Positions 34,089-45,530 of a stretch of DNA of 64,000 nucleotides are shown in pieces. Where the stretch lies: the NCBI GenBank assembly GCA_963855995.1, contig OY979718.1, forward strand, positions 44,060,059 to 44,124,058. Direction: 5' to 3'. This stretch comes from Muricea muricata. Taxonomy: Eukaryota; Cnidaria; Anthozoa; Malacalcyonacea; Plexauridae. The notes beneath the pieces were generated by a model. The model was not told the DNA's origin, did not search any database, and saw only the letters and a list, made by a program, of their open reading frames with translations. How positions within the stretch are numbered: position 1 is the stretch's first letter; every line of letters starts with the position of its first letter. The position numbers and the translations under genes were made by a program.

Positions 34089-35972
34089 ATGGATCTAAAA
34101 GCCCTGCTAGAGTTTGGAAAATCGCTCGAAATCACTGACGAACAAGTTCAACGCTTGGAAAACGGCACGAATAGTGTAAATTCGATGCAAAACAAGACAA
34201 AACAACGCGATGCCAAATACGAAAATAATCCACGTCGACGATTCCCAAAGCATGTCGAGCACGAATGATCCCCAGCTAGCAAATCCAATAAATGTCGAAA
34301 TTGTGGACGTTCGTTTCCACGAAGACGGCATGCAATCGTGCCCGGCAAAAGGAAAAGAATGTCACAATTGTGGGAAAAAGGGACATTTTGCTAAGTACTG
34401 CAAATCGGCAAAGAAAGAGGTCAAAAATGTAGTAAATTTAGAAGCATCCAAGAAAAATTTAGGAGGTCAAAAATGTAATAAATGTAGAAGCATTCAAAAG
34501 AAATTTCCTGCTTTACACTTACATGTGCGCTCGAGAAAACCCCTGAGACCCAAATTTTTATTGGGCAGATGCAAGTTCGCGTTTTGATCGACTCAGGTGC
34601 GCCAGGTAACATCGTTTATTGCAATATTTTTAAGCAAATTCAAAAGGAGAAAAATAACATTCAGTTATCTCTAACGAAAGCAAAAATATCTCCCTATAGT
34701 TCAAAATACTCCATAGAGCTTGGAGGACAATTCACAACCTTCATCCGGTCAATGCACCGAAACAACATTTTATGCCGCGAAAGGACAGTAAAAGTGCATC
34801 CTTGGGTTGCAGTCATCAACCGATCGAGCTTGGATTATTAGAGACCTTAAGATTGTCGTTTACGGCAAACGGCTAACGTCAGACACTTTGTTTGCTATAA
34901 AAACAAAATCATTGACGATGGAATGTATTACATATAGGATTTATTCAAAATACCGAAAACTACGTATAGATACACCTTGTTTAACTACAGAAACTTGGCG
35001 GTTGATATTAAATGATTTTCTGCTCACATAGCTTGACGTTTGACTTGTGTGCCGTTTGACGTCTGTATTTTACAATTGAACGGCTAGACAAGCTCACAGC
35101 CGTTCACTGCAAACGTCGAACGTCAACTCGAACGTAAAGCGATGGATGCCCCAAATTGTTTCACATCAGTTGTAACGTTTCGGTGATCATACAAGGTGTC
35201 TTAGTGCAGCATCTTAGATTCTTATAATAGATTTTTATGGCTAGAACATTTCACGGTTCATGAGTTTGATTTCGTTAGAAAAGAATTTCTTGAGGTTAGC
35301 CGTTTGCCGTAAACGGCAATCTTAAGGTCTCTATTAACGTTGAATGTCAACTCATTGACAATAGAGCATGAAAATCCAACCATAACTAAGATTCTCCAAC
35401 AACGTCAACAACTTTTCCAAGGAACTGCTTACTTGAAAAGGGTGGAAGTCACACTTGAGATTGATGAACCTATCCCCCTCCTCGTGACTCAGACCAAACG
35501 GCGTATCTCTCGCAATCTTAAGGAAAGGTGAATGATAAGCTAACAGAAATTAGAGAAAATGGCATCATTGAAAAGATTGATGGAGTAACTCCTTGGCTTA
35601 CACCCCCCCCCCCCGGCCTGGTAGCGATTCCTAAGAAAACCGGTGATGTTCGATTCGCCCTTGATATGCGATTACCCAATACGCGCTCGTCCGCCAGGTA
35701 GTCCAATGCTTGACGAAATACTGCGGCGGATGGAAGGGACTTAGCTTTTCACCGAAGTCGATTTGTCTCAAGTATACCACGAGTTAACCCTCTTTAAGGA
35801 ATCACAATATATCACTGCCTTTTCAACACCCGATGATGGACACCACCAATTTACCAGGTTGATCATGGGAGCTTTCCCATCCGGAGAGCATTTTCACGAA
35901 ATCATTGCCAACCTCATCGAGGACATTCCTCGGCGCGCCAACATATCCGACAACATATGGTTATTATGTTAG
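34089..35972 (+). pseudogene. Ty3/gypsy-like retrotransposon remnant (gag zinc knuckle, protease, part of RT)
   Basis: In order: a gag-like start at 34089 (MDLKALLEFGKSLEI); a CCHC zinc knuckle at about 34358-34398 (C-x2-C-x4-H-x4-C, CHNCGKKGHFAKYC), preceded by a CPAKGKE block; a protease-like VLIDSGAPGNIV at about 34575-34615; and, after an inserted MITE, a spacer and RT segments (DLSQVYHELTL near 35762, NISDNIWLL near 35945). The frame changes several times and no YxDD active site, RNase H, integrase or LTRs were seen, so it is a dead fragment. It lies in the ACE-like intron, in the opposite orientation. The domain order fits the gypsy-type elements common in invertebrates. Confidence 0.75.
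34840..35332. mobile_element. MITE with ~38-bp TIRs inserted in the gypsy remnant
   Basis: Ends AGAGACCTTAAGATTGTCGT..TTACGGCAAACGGCTAAC and the matching complement. Flanked by ATT on both sides (34837-34839, 35333-35335), so the target duplication is 3 bp (possibly TTA, as in PIF/Harbinger elements). A similar TTATTAGAGACCT end sits alone near 37566. Confidence 0.75.
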
Positions 35973-36149
35973 CTAAATGATCATTATTTGATTTCTAATT
36001 CTTTTTGTAATGTACAATAGTTGTACAGCTCGGATAGAGAGTTAATATAAATATTTCCTTTCACTGAATGGTTTGGTTTCACGAAAATTGTTTATATTAG
36101 ATGATGAGATACTAATATAACTGTAAATTTGTAATTGTATTTATACGTC

Positions 36150-36215
36150 TTTGATAATGGCTGCCGTATAGGTATAGCCGAAACGTCAGAAACAAATAAA
36201 ATATTTTTTCTGGAC
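36150..36215 (+). repeat. Penelope-like 3' end, solo
   Basis: GATAATGGCTGCC..AGCCGAAACGTCAGAAACAAATAAAA, relative of the block at 400-470. It follows the truncated gypsy RT after about 180 bases of unrecognised sequence. Confidence 0.45.
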
Positions 36216-36624
36216 GGTGGTCGTACAATAATTTATATATCCTTTAATACCAAAAAGCTAATTACATGCCAAATACGCTCAATTAACGTCGCTTCAGGTT
36301 ACTAAAAAATTGCATCTTACATGGCTCTCAAATGGAAACAAAATGTTTGGTTAGTGACAGTTCGGCAACTTTTTGTAAGGGGGGGGGGGGGGGGTAGTAT
36401 AGCTGAGATGTTGAATCAGACTTCTAGGCGTAGTCTCACTACAAAATCTCATCTCATGTGAGAGGTCTGCTTTATTTAGATAAATAGACATTTATAGACA
36501 CTATATAGATAGACGCTTTGCCTGCAGCTAAACAAATCCAATATTGATGTGGTTTTGTTTAATTGATCTATCATGCTTTTAATTTTGCCTGCATAGACGT
36601 GGTTATTTTATACACAATATATAC

Positions 36625-36862
36625 CAGGGGCCGGTTGTTCAAAGCTGGATGAAGAAGCTAACCCATGCAGCGTGAGGGTTAAAGCATAAACCACTGTTTT
36701 TGTTTCTCTATGTCTACATATTAACGCTTCAGAAATCAAAACTGCTGTTGATCCAGAAATTTTCTAAAAAAATATTCATAAATAAACTACTGGAAACTCT
36801 CGAAAGAAATGCTACTTTAAACCATGCACGGTTAAGCTTGCCGGTCTTTGAACACCTGGCCC
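36625..36862. mobile_element. hAT-like MITE (CAGGGGCCGGTTGTTCAAAG end)
   Basis: Left end CAGGGGCCGGTTGTTCAAAGC; the right end complement GGGCCAGGTGTTCAAAGACCGG is degenerate. Inner inverted blocks GCTAACCCATGCA and TGCACGGTTAAGC. Confidence 0.6.
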
Positions 36863-36905
36863 AAGATTGTTTTATTTCTAAAAGAAAGAAAACAGTTAAA
36901 CTAAC

Positions 36906-37082
36906 CGTATATATGGTACGTCTCTAGGGATATGATATTTAGCTCCAGGATCAAAGTCGTCCTCACTCCTTGGAACGGGAGGCTTGATACCTTGAAATTT
37001 ACTTCTCAATTCCCACCATTTTGTATTGTAATTTGTTTCGTTGATGCCTCCACTGAATATTTTCCATCGCCAGTAGTCGAAA
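36906..37082 (-). CDS. ACE-like exon ([23 protein letters not shown])
   Basis: Acceptor TTTCTCGCAAG, donor ATACG|GTTAGT, 177 bp. It encodes [28 protein letters not shown] and [19 protein letters not shown], closely following the ACE family. The substrate-anchoring Lys, His and first Tyr are present. It begins in phase 2, which does not fit the phase-1 end of exon 37738-37961, so an exon between them is missing. Confidence 0.85.
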
Positions 37083-37737
37083 CTTGCGAGAAACTTCTTG
37101 TTCCTCTTCGGAAAAGGGCGAACCCATTGTTTTTCAATATTAGAATACACAGCAGAACTATTTTTTCAATGTTATTATACAGAAAGTCGAAAAAGAAACG
37201 ACTTTCCAAGTGTCGTTAAAAATTGTTAAAATAAGGTGTTGGTCGAACGAATAAAGTAGGAGAAACAGACCTTCCTGTAGAAAATCTTAAAATTATGCCG
37301 GTACGTTTGGGATGAATAGATCTAGAACAATAAAACACCATTCTTACAGTGATACTGGCAACGTCTCTAAAACGACTCACTTTACGCTCGAGTTCTAGAT
37401 TAGATGGGAATATTTTTACTTTTTTATTATATGTGGTAATTATCACTAGCAACACGAATTGTGGACTAAAATTCAGCAAACATGACATAGGAGCCTCTCT
37501 AATTTCATTGCTTAATTTCTACTTCTTAATTAACATGAGATGACAGAGATTTTGTAATTAACGGATTATTAGAGACCTAACAGTGAATTTTCTTCCATCC
37601 TATTGTACCTCTCGACACCTTTTAAATTCACATTATTATTACTGGTGTAGTCGACTTTGTGATAAGCAGTTACGCTGGAAAATAGCTGGGGGTTACCTGC
37701 TGTGTGTCTTCCTGCGTGGGTGTCTACACCTAATTAC

Positions 37738-37961
37738 CTTTGTCACTTTTGTAGGTTTTCACTAAACCTAATTTTTCCAAGTGGGTAGCGTTGTCGACAG
37801 AAAGGGACATCAAATCTCCAACAGCTTCGTGAAATCCTGGATTAACTCCTGTACGATACACTGAAGGTAAATCCCAGTACTGAAGAATGTACTGTATATG
37901 CCCCAGCTCGTGATGTAGAGTCACTAAATGGTCGTGTCTTATTTCTACACATTGCTTGATT
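37738..37961 (-). CDS. ACE-like exon with zinc-binding HELGH
   Basis: Acceptor TTTGCATTGTAG, donor AAAG|GTAATT, 224 bp. It encodes RIKQCVEI, LHHELGHIQYILQYWDLP, GVNPGFHEAVGDLMSLSV and HLEKLGLV. The two zinc His, the catalytic Glu and the third ligand Glu are at family spacing. No upstream ACE exon (for example one containing AWDF) was recognised at higher coordinates in the window. Confidence 0.88.
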
Positions 37962-38117
37962 CTACAATGCAAATATATGTTAATGTTGGAGGGACTGATC
38001 ATATTTTTTACGATACACACATCTCTATATTCCAAAACTAAAGAATGTAAACCTATGCAAAGAATCCAAGAAGGTACATCGGATTCCTGGGTCCTACAAT
38101 TGGATTCCTGATATTGA

Positions 38118-38200
38118 AAATTATTTTATTATTTAATTATTTTATTTTCTTATTTATTTATTTTATAAAATTATAATTATTATTATACAAATTTGTGATA
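38118..38200. repeat. AT-rich low-complexity tract
   Basis: TTATTTTATTATTTAATT-type sequence without other structure. Confidence 0.8.
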
Positions 38201-38329
38201 TAATCAAATACAAGAGCATAAAAATTACAAAATGACCTTTTAAATAAAAACTATATTTACATTAAAATTTCAGTAGAACTGTTCCAGTGTTTTCAATTTA
38301 TATCTGAATCTAAGTTGCTTGACTCAATG

Positions 38330-39260
38330 TCTGTAGCATTCAAAGTTGGTCTATGCCACGGGCTCCGAGAACCTCGCACACAAAAAATCAGAGCTCTCAT
38401 CGGAGCAAAAAAATTTTTGTGCGGAGCCAGTTCATTACTACTCCTGGAAGAATACCTTTCTTATCAGAGAGCTGTTCTGAAAGGGTATTCAGGAAATGGT
38501 GTGTTTCACGACTACATCCATACGCACTGAAAACTAGTGGCGTAAACGAGGCATGCTCAACTTGTATACACCGCTGCATGATTTTATTGGCGTTTCTTCT
38601 CTCGTTCATTTCTTGTAAAAGCAGCATTCAGATTCTGGTTCAAATGTGTCTTGGCGTAAGGATTAAAAACCCTAATATCAAAGAATGCCATTCCACATCT
38701 TTCCCAGAACCCTCTTGCAGCTATATTTAGACAAGCATCATCAGCGATATTGGAGCCAGATGGCAAGCCCTCTCCTGTCAAAGGTGCATGTGAGAGGTGG
38801 TTCCACTCGAACATCATAAGCAACTTCATCTAACAGGTTGGCCACTATATCTCGTAGCTCATCATGGCGCTGATGGATAAAACTGCCCTTCAGGCACGAG
38901 ATTGCATGATCTACAGTGAATTGTTTCCCACAAGCACAATTAGAAGGTAGTCTTTTCATTTTCCAACGATACCGTAATGCCAGAGCATCGAAGAACTGCA
39001 TGCCGCATACTTAAAACATAACCTTCTTTCTTTATGGGCAAGGCTGTCAGCTAGCTCGAGGAGCCTTTCATCTGGGCGATATCATTAGCACGAACCTGCT
39101 CCTTAGACATATGTGCTGTAAGTTGTTCCAGTTTCACTTTCTGCATCTCTCCTTTCTCACCGGCAATTATTTCTCTATAGTTTTCTATTCGAGGAAGTTG
39201 GGTGTTGTCTGCACTGTTCTGTGTAAAAATGGCGGCAGCTTGCTGACTACAGACCAATAA
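38330..39260 (-). pseudogene. retrotransposon RT C-terminal region remnant
   Basis: Minus-strand pieces in order: ANDIAQMKGSSSWLTALPIK (about 39100-39030), LRYRWKMKRLPSNCACGKQF and VDHAISCLKG (38990-38870), LTGEGLPSGSNIADDACLNI (38775-38720), ERCGMAFFDIRVFNPYA, then ASFTPLVFSAYG and a WLRTKI end (38540-38400). This chain is a familiar C-terminal region of RT-encoding repeats in cnidarians and other animals, with a zinc-binding C-x-C..H..C cluster. Three or more frameshifts break it. The exact clade was not assigned. Confidence 0.65.
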
Positions 39261-39364
39261 GGAATTTTGATATTCTGTCTTGCAGCATTCCGCAAAGATT
39301 AGAATATCCAGACCACCCTACTTGACAGGCAGCGACAGCAAAACTCGTTTTTCAGAGGATACAA

Positions 39365-40519
39365 TCAGTGTTAGGTTTCGGCAATTCCGTTTTTCACTAA
39401 ATCTTGATTTTTGAAAACTGAATTTTGCACCAATTTCAGGTTTCTACTTTTTACTGTTTTTGATTGACAAGGATTTCCCATCCTTTTTCGCGTTTTCGAT
39501 ACAGTTTGATATAACGTGCAAAAGGGTACCCTAGCTTTTTTGATAAATATGTCAAAAAATGTCCACCTTTCTTCATCTTATCACAGCAAATTGAAAAGCA
39601 GCAAAAAAGGTACCTTTTTCGAGCTTATCACTTCCGAGCAAAAAGCAGAAAAAAGGGTATACCCTTTTTGAGCTTATTGCGCGGAGGCAGAAAGCAAACA
39701 AAAAGGTGTCTTATCAGATGAGGACTTCCTGAAATATTAGCAGCAAAATGGTGGCGTGCAATTTTGAACTTAATATATAATCTACGATAATTTTTTGGCG
39801 CAAAACTCGTCGCCGTCTGTCGTATTGTTTATATTAGTATGGAGTATTTAGAGACAAATATCGAGGAAATTCGACTGTGGGTAAAAAAAATTGTGCTCAT
39901 CGTATGATCAGCGATACGCTAAAGTCTACCTGAAGTAAGGAGAGGGTCAAAAACCTCTCAATATTTAATAAGAATTTGATCAAAGTATAAAACTAGATAA
40001 AACCCGATATGGTGCTATAAACTGTGTGCAACTTTTCCACTTAAATTATGAAGGTGCATTTTAATACATACATACCGCGCGAAACGAATCTTCGACATTA
40101 CTATCAATTTCCATATCACTTCTTTTATAAATTTCGTGTTGCTAGCAAAATAGTCGTATACTTCTTTCCGAAAACCCTCTCGTTACTTTAGGAAAGTTTT
40201 GCTTTAGCGTACCACTGATTATACGATAAAAATAATTTTCTTTTACCCACAGTCGAATTTGCTCGATATTTGTCTCTAAATACTCCACACTATATAAACA
40301 GTGCGTCAGACGGCGACGCCAAACTTTTCGCCAAAAAATTATCATACATTATATATTATATATTAAGTTCAAATTTGCGCGCTACCATTTTGCGCCTAAT
40401 CTTTCAGGAAGTCCTCATCTGATAAGGCACCTTTTTGTTTGCTTTCTGCCTCCGCGCAATAGCTCAAAAAGGGTACCCTTTTTTCTGCTTTTCCCGGAAG
40501 CGATAAGCTCGAAAAAGCT
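39365..40519. mobile_element. foldback integrase-like element, copy 2 (right end truncated)
   Basis: The left end AATCAGTGTTAGGTTTCGGC and interior match copy 1 (7555-8838). The arms are inverted repeats, ~39373-39955 and ~40170-40519, and the palindrome includes the coding part: the NIEQIRLWVKENY segment is found on the minus strand (40345-40142, intact with TRGFSERSIRLFC) and decayed on the plus strand (39840-39950). The right terminal ~200 bases present in copy 1 are missing after AAGCTCGAAAAAGCT. Confidence 0.7.
40142..40345 (-). CDS. N-terminal HTH segment of integrase-like transposase (fragment)
   Basis: 67 codons covering YLETNIEQIRLWVKENY and TRGFSERSIRLFC. The pattern (short helices, then RGxSxRSxRxFC) is what I recall from the N-termini of rve-type transposase-like proteins in cnidarians. 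No DDE core follows. It is a part of the foldback element rather than a gene of its own. Confidence 0.45.
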   Translation of the reverse strand: MIIFWRKVWRRRLTHCLYSVEYLETNIEQIRLWVKENYFYRIISGTLKQNFPKVTRGFSERSIRLFC

Positions 40520-41050
40520 CTGAAATTATCTCGATATCTTTTTTACACAAAATGTGCCATTCCATGTCCTTTTCTTTCTGTTTCTTGTTTACCTTGATAA
40601 TGGAACCTTTCCAGGACTGACTGTTTTGTATATATTTTGTATTACCAAGACTTATTTTAAGTTAAGGTGGCTCTGCTCAAGCTCTATTTGCTATAACACA
40701 GATGTTCAGTGACTTATTTATTGCACTGCCTAACCGCGCTTCGCCACGTAACATGTAACATTGTGTAGTAACGTATATTTTAGTTTTAGTTAGCATTTGC
40801 CTGCAGTTTAGTTTCGAATATTTCTTTCAATTAAATAATAATCATCAGCTTTGGTGGCACGTGAAATATTGAGTTATTTTTAGCTGTAGAATAATAGCTT
40901 AATTAATTTACCAACATTACTCGCAACAGTACTCAGAAAAATCAAATAATTTCTCATTGAATTGTTAATGCAATAGTAACACGAAAGTATCATGATGACT
41001 ATTATAGTCAACCTGATGAATTTGAACCGCTTTTGTGTCACAAATCAGAG

Positions 41051-41160
41051 TTTTTATAGGAGAAGTGACAGTACTCGGCATTATTGCAGTACTAAATATC
41101 AAATTAACATCTGGTCTTTTAGATTCATGTATGCCGAGTACTGTGAGTCCTGTATAAAAA
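41051..41160. repeat. inverted repeat, ~35-bp arms
   Basis: TTTTTATAGGAGAAGTGACAGTACTCGGCAT is mirrored by ATGCCGAGTACTGTGAGTCCTGTATAAAAA. Confidence 0.7.
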
Positions 41161-42315
41161 TGCACATGTATTGGACCAAAATATGGACAGATATGATTGT
41201 TACTCTCACCGTAACATTTCTGCACAAAGTTTTACTGCATTAAAAGCCACATGCGTTTGTATTTTGCCAATTTTGGTGAGTACTGTCACTGAGTAATGCT
41301 GTATTTTATATTCCGTGTGCACAAAATTATCCCTTATTGTATGAATTGTTTCCCTTAACGTTACAAAGTATCAATCCGTTATTGTGCTATCGCTATGTTT
41401 GGCATTTTATGCGTGCATGCGCTGCTACATTTCAGCAATAACATGCGGCGTTTATATTCCCACATCAATCCGCATAAGTATTTTGCTTCCTTTACATGAA
41501 CTTTAGCTGAAACTAACTTATTTACGAACTATATGATTGCTTTAAGGATGATAAAACATAAGAATGTCAGTAAACATGTATACTGATGCGAGGCAAACGT
41601 AAAAATTATGAAGTGAGTTTAAAAAACCATATCTGCACTATTGGTTGTGGGACCCGAACGTAATTGTAGAGCCTACGGCTACACAGCAAAATCTTTTAAT
41701 TTAGTATTTCTTTCGATTGCTACAACACAAATACTGTTTGCAATAATATTCAAACTATTAAAAAGAAATGTCAATAATTACATACAATAACCATTTAAAA
41801 TGTGCCTTATTCATTCAAAATATTAACGACAGCATTTTCCAGACTGAAATTATTTAATATACAATGCATTTTTGATATCTATTACTTTCAGATTTTAGTA
41901 ATATATACATGTTATTCTTCTCGTACATTGTATGGATGAACCCTTAAGAACCTCTGCAGCACGCAGGATAGAGCAGATGTGAAGATTTTACAAAATATCG
42001 AAAATTAGATGCAAAATCACATTTATCCACATAAAAACAAAAACAACTCTATATATACATACAAGACGCATGTTAAAGCAGCGAAGTTGTAAAGACTTCC
42101 CAACCAAACTGGTGTATCCGCAATTCCTTATGTCCATCATCTTTCGTCATTATTGTTCTTGCAACTCTTATTGGAAGGTATTTATCTATATACTACATCT
42201 TACATTCATTCAACTAACAAAAGTGTTTACATTTAGAGAAATTCAGAGAGTGAGGTTGATGTTATACTGGCAGTTTCAGTATGAATAAGCTAGGCCACTC
42301 GTCCATTTGATATAC

Positions 42316-42687
42316 GTGGGGTTGGTTGTACGAAAGATGGATAGTGGTATCCACTGAATAGTGATTTTTATCCTGTCTTAAAAATGCTTTTAAATGCCAT
42401 AAAACTTAAAGAGGGGTACAGTCCGTAATGTAAACAAACGCTTTGTTTACATTTTGAAATTCTATATTCGTAAAATATGACTTACTAAATGAATATCTGA
42501 CACTTTTCTGGTTTGCTATGCTTATACATGAATGTAAACCAGAGTTTCAATTCAAAAAGAGTTCGAAAATGCAAAATTGGGACAATGTTTATATTTGGTG
42601 GCCCACCTTTGTTATGAGCAGAACCGATGCGCAGAACGGACAGTAACCCCTCTTTAAGTTAAACGCCTTTAGCACAACCGGCCCCTG
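42316..42687. mobile_element. hAT-like MITE with nested palindrome
   Basis: Outer ends GTGGGGTTGGTTGTACGAAAG and (complement) CAGGGGCCGGTTGTGCTAAAG. Nested inside, AACTTAAAGAGGGGTACAGTCCG (from 42404) is mirrored by GGACAGTAACCCCTCTTTAAGTT (to 42662), apparently a second element inserted in the first. Confidence 0.6.
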
Positions 42688-44558
42688 GAGCTTAAACGTC
42701 TATATGTCGGCTAATAGTTAATAGAATTTTGTACTCATACATCAAGTATATATCAAAATTTAAGTTAGATATTAATGCATTCCATAAACTTTACTTAAAC
42801 TTTCGTTCTCTAATTCTTAGCCCCCCCCCCCCCCGCCAGAAGAAGACAAAAAGGGGGTACATGTTTCGCGTCATACGGTAAAGTGTTCAGAATTATCTGC
42901 TATCTAATTCAGTAAACTGGTGCAATTTCTTAAAAACTGCTAAAACTCCTTTTGAGTAACTCAATGCAAAATTTTGTTTAGTTAATGTCTAAAGCCAAGT
43001 TAGTTCTTCTGAGTTTTGAGACAAGATATTTAAGCTAAAGATCGGACCGTATATCAAATTAAAGTTATTATTCATTAGAAAGTTATATTCAATATAAAAT
43101 TCAAGATTTTAGACAAAAAAGAAATGCTTGAAAAATACAAAAACAACTGCAATTTTGCAAAATACAGCAAATTTCCCTTCAAAGTTTAAGCTGTTTTTCT
43201 TTTGCCTGATGTCTTAATTTTTTACATGAAATACAACTTTTTAATAGCTTTCATTTGATATACGACCCTTTTTTTGTCGTTAAGTATTCCAACTCAGAAA
43301 AACTCAATCAAAGTGGCTTAAATTTTCCCCATTGATCTGATTTCACCCCTGACTTATCGTTCCAGTTCACTTACAGTTCAATGGGCCAGTCATCGACTAC
43401 CAGCTACTGATCGAGTTGCCGCGTATAGCGTCGGGTCATATCGTCGGCAGTCGAAAATTCTCGATTTCAAAATTTTTTTGTAATGTCGTGTAAAATTTAG
43501 AAGATAATGTTTGAATCAATACTGCTTTCCTGCTTTTATTTGAAGGTAATATACTTCACTTTCTATCACTAATTGTAGATGATTATATAGATTTATTATA
43601 TATGAATTTTGTGGACAATCAGGCTTAGTTTGGCGAAATATTTGAACATACAAAGTTTGTATTTTGCACGTGCCACGTGCGACGAGAATAAAAATAAAGC
43701 ATGAAATTTCCAGCAAAATTTGTGTGAACTTCCCAAGACAGCAGCACTTAGGGCATAAGGCCGGGGCAAGGGTTGCTAATTTCACATATATTTTTTGCAC
43801 CCGTGGAAAGCAAAGCAAAGTGCGAAATTATCGTCGATGTTTGTTATCGACCAACAAGCAATGACTCTCAAGTTATACGCATGCGCAAAAAAAACAAAAA
43901 ATATATTTTTGATATTTCTGTTTCATTTGTGCACATTTTTGCGATGTTCCTGAAACAATAAGTAATCTGCCATACTAGGCAAACCTAAAAACAACTTTAA
44001 GGAAAAGGAAACCATGAATAAACAGCAGAAAGAGCAGAACTAGTAATTTAAAAGAGCGTGATGAGGAAAATGCCTTGGTAATATAAAAAAATTATGGATT
44101 GACAGATGATGTGACAAAGAACTTGTGAAAATAAAGGCACATATTATTTAATACATATGAAAAATTGTCTCAGTAATTTGGAAAAACTTTCCAAAGTAGA
44201 AACAGAATTGTATGAAACTTGTTTGATAAAAGTGAGTTAAGTAACCAAAATACACTCTCCTCCACAGAGGCTTTTTGGTTTTATAACTATTGCCTTAAAG
44301 CCTCTGCCATATAATGTTTTTAAGATGGCAGATTTGCATAAGGCTTTGCTACCATTTGTCATTGTCACAAAACAAAGAGACAAAGAAAAATATAAATGCG
44401 TTAAAAAGCATGTGACTGGTCTGGACTGAAAGTACAGCATTGCAGCTAATATCAATTTTATTAACGAAACCAAAACTTTTAGATAAGTACAAGATTTGAA
44501 GTGATGTGCTAGTTATTAGTGCAGTCCAAATAACCGAATACTGTCTGCGCTGCAGGCT

Positions 44559-44778
44559 AGTTGCAACTAACTTGTCAGTTTCATCAAGTTACAACAAGTG
44601 TGTTAAAATTAGGCCTCTTACAACTTGTCATTTACAGTCATGTTACAACATTTTGTCATAATAACTTGCAACAACTTGCAATGGGCTTGTCGTAAAAAAG
44701 TTACATGTCATGCAAACTCATTCTGGTCTTGTTGTAATATGTTGTTGCAAGATGTCAACAGGCTTGTTGCAACTTGTG
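44559..44778. repeat. cluster of CAACTTGT/ACAAGTTG motifs
   Basis: Within 220 bases, more than a dozen copies of short motifs related to TTGCAACAACTTGC, ACAAGTTG and TTGTTGCAAC occur on both strands, irregularly spaced. Confidence 0.6.
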
Positions 44779-45300
44779 TGTTTTATTAGTAGTGGATTCT
44801 GGTAGTTGGCATTCTAATTTCTAAGAAATTTCTGACTACTTAGTGGCAATTATGCAGTCTACCCATATCAATTGAATTTGTATGGCCTTTAACTAAGTCC
44901 CTGGCAATAGGTAAAACTTTTGTTTTTAAGTTGAATTGTTCTAGCAACCTAACAGTGGCTTGGCTTATTCATTACCAATTGCTAATAATATGATCTATTA
45001 AAATGCATTAAAATTATTGCAAAAGAAATTATTACATTTAACAAGAAGCTGGACAAGACATTATGGGGATTGTGAATGAATGGAAAATATCATGTATATT
45101 TCTTGTACAAGTGCATTTTGTCATTGCTATCACATTGCTTCTAATTATTATTCTGTGATGTTGCTAAGGACCTGGTTGAAGGCTGTATAACCCAACCCTC
45201 TATGAATTGGTTGCTGCTGATCATTTGAATTTAGTATTTTTACGCAAGTGAACAAAAGAAATCTGACGTTGTGATTGGTCCAATATGACGTGACATTTCT

Positions 45301-45530
45301 TTATATTCACCTACAGGTGAATATAAACAAGTTTACAAAATGGCGACTAGTCGCCGTTTTGTGCAAATTACAGACAAAGAAATAAACAAAATTAAAATAA
45401 TTTGTGTAAAAATACTAAAACAATTATTCGCCTCAGGCTTGGTGATTTTCGAGGAATATTCACCTCGACTTTGTCTCGGTGAATATTCCCCGATAATCAC
45501 CTCGCCTTCGGCGAATAATTGTTAAGTGTA
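45301..45530 (+). mobile_element. MITE with large hairpin and a short ORF start
   Basis: A palindrome TATTCACCTACAGGTGAATA opens the element. A well-formed start (AAAATGGCGACTAGTCGCCG) begins a 61-codon frame, MATSRRFVQITDKEINKIK. This is followed by a near-perfect hairpin of about 50-bp arms and a 5-base loop at 45419-45525 (ACAATTATTCGCC...GGCGAATAATTGT). The N-terminal residues resemble the start of cnidarian tyrosine-recombinase-like (Crypton-type) proteins, but this is from memory. Confidence 0.6.

Larger units (their letters stand above)
32199..37961 (-). pseudogene. angiotensin-converting-enzyme-like (M2 peptidase) gene, C-terminal half, probably broken
   Basis: Four minus-strand exons encode, in order, the conserved second half of ACE: 37738-37961 (zinc site), 36906-37082, 32876-32998 and 32199-32507. 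ACE is a secreted or surface zinc dipeptidyl carboxypeptidase. HELGH and the third ligand in GFHEAVGD have exactly the spacing of human ACE (28 residues from first His to Glu), and [16 protein letters not shown] keeps the Lys, His and two Tyr that hold the substrate carboxylate. Against function: the stretch normally reading D-I-N-x-L-M...AFLPF between the first two exons was not found in either frame of 37083-37737, and phases (1 then 2) demand such an exon; the last exon has a frameshift; and no N-terminal exons were recognised upstream. It could be a pseudogene or a locus with assembly errors. Confidence 0.7.
40520..44500. other. no gene recognised
   Basis: Contains two small inverted-repeat elements (41051-41160, 42316-42687) and a C-tract near 42823, but no convincing coding frame. 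Confidence 0.5.

Noticed and set aside
36379..36395. G-tract of about 17 bases as a quadruplex regulatory site
   Set aside because: A plain homopolymer without spaced G-runs or a nearby gene; more likely slippage or MITE-related.
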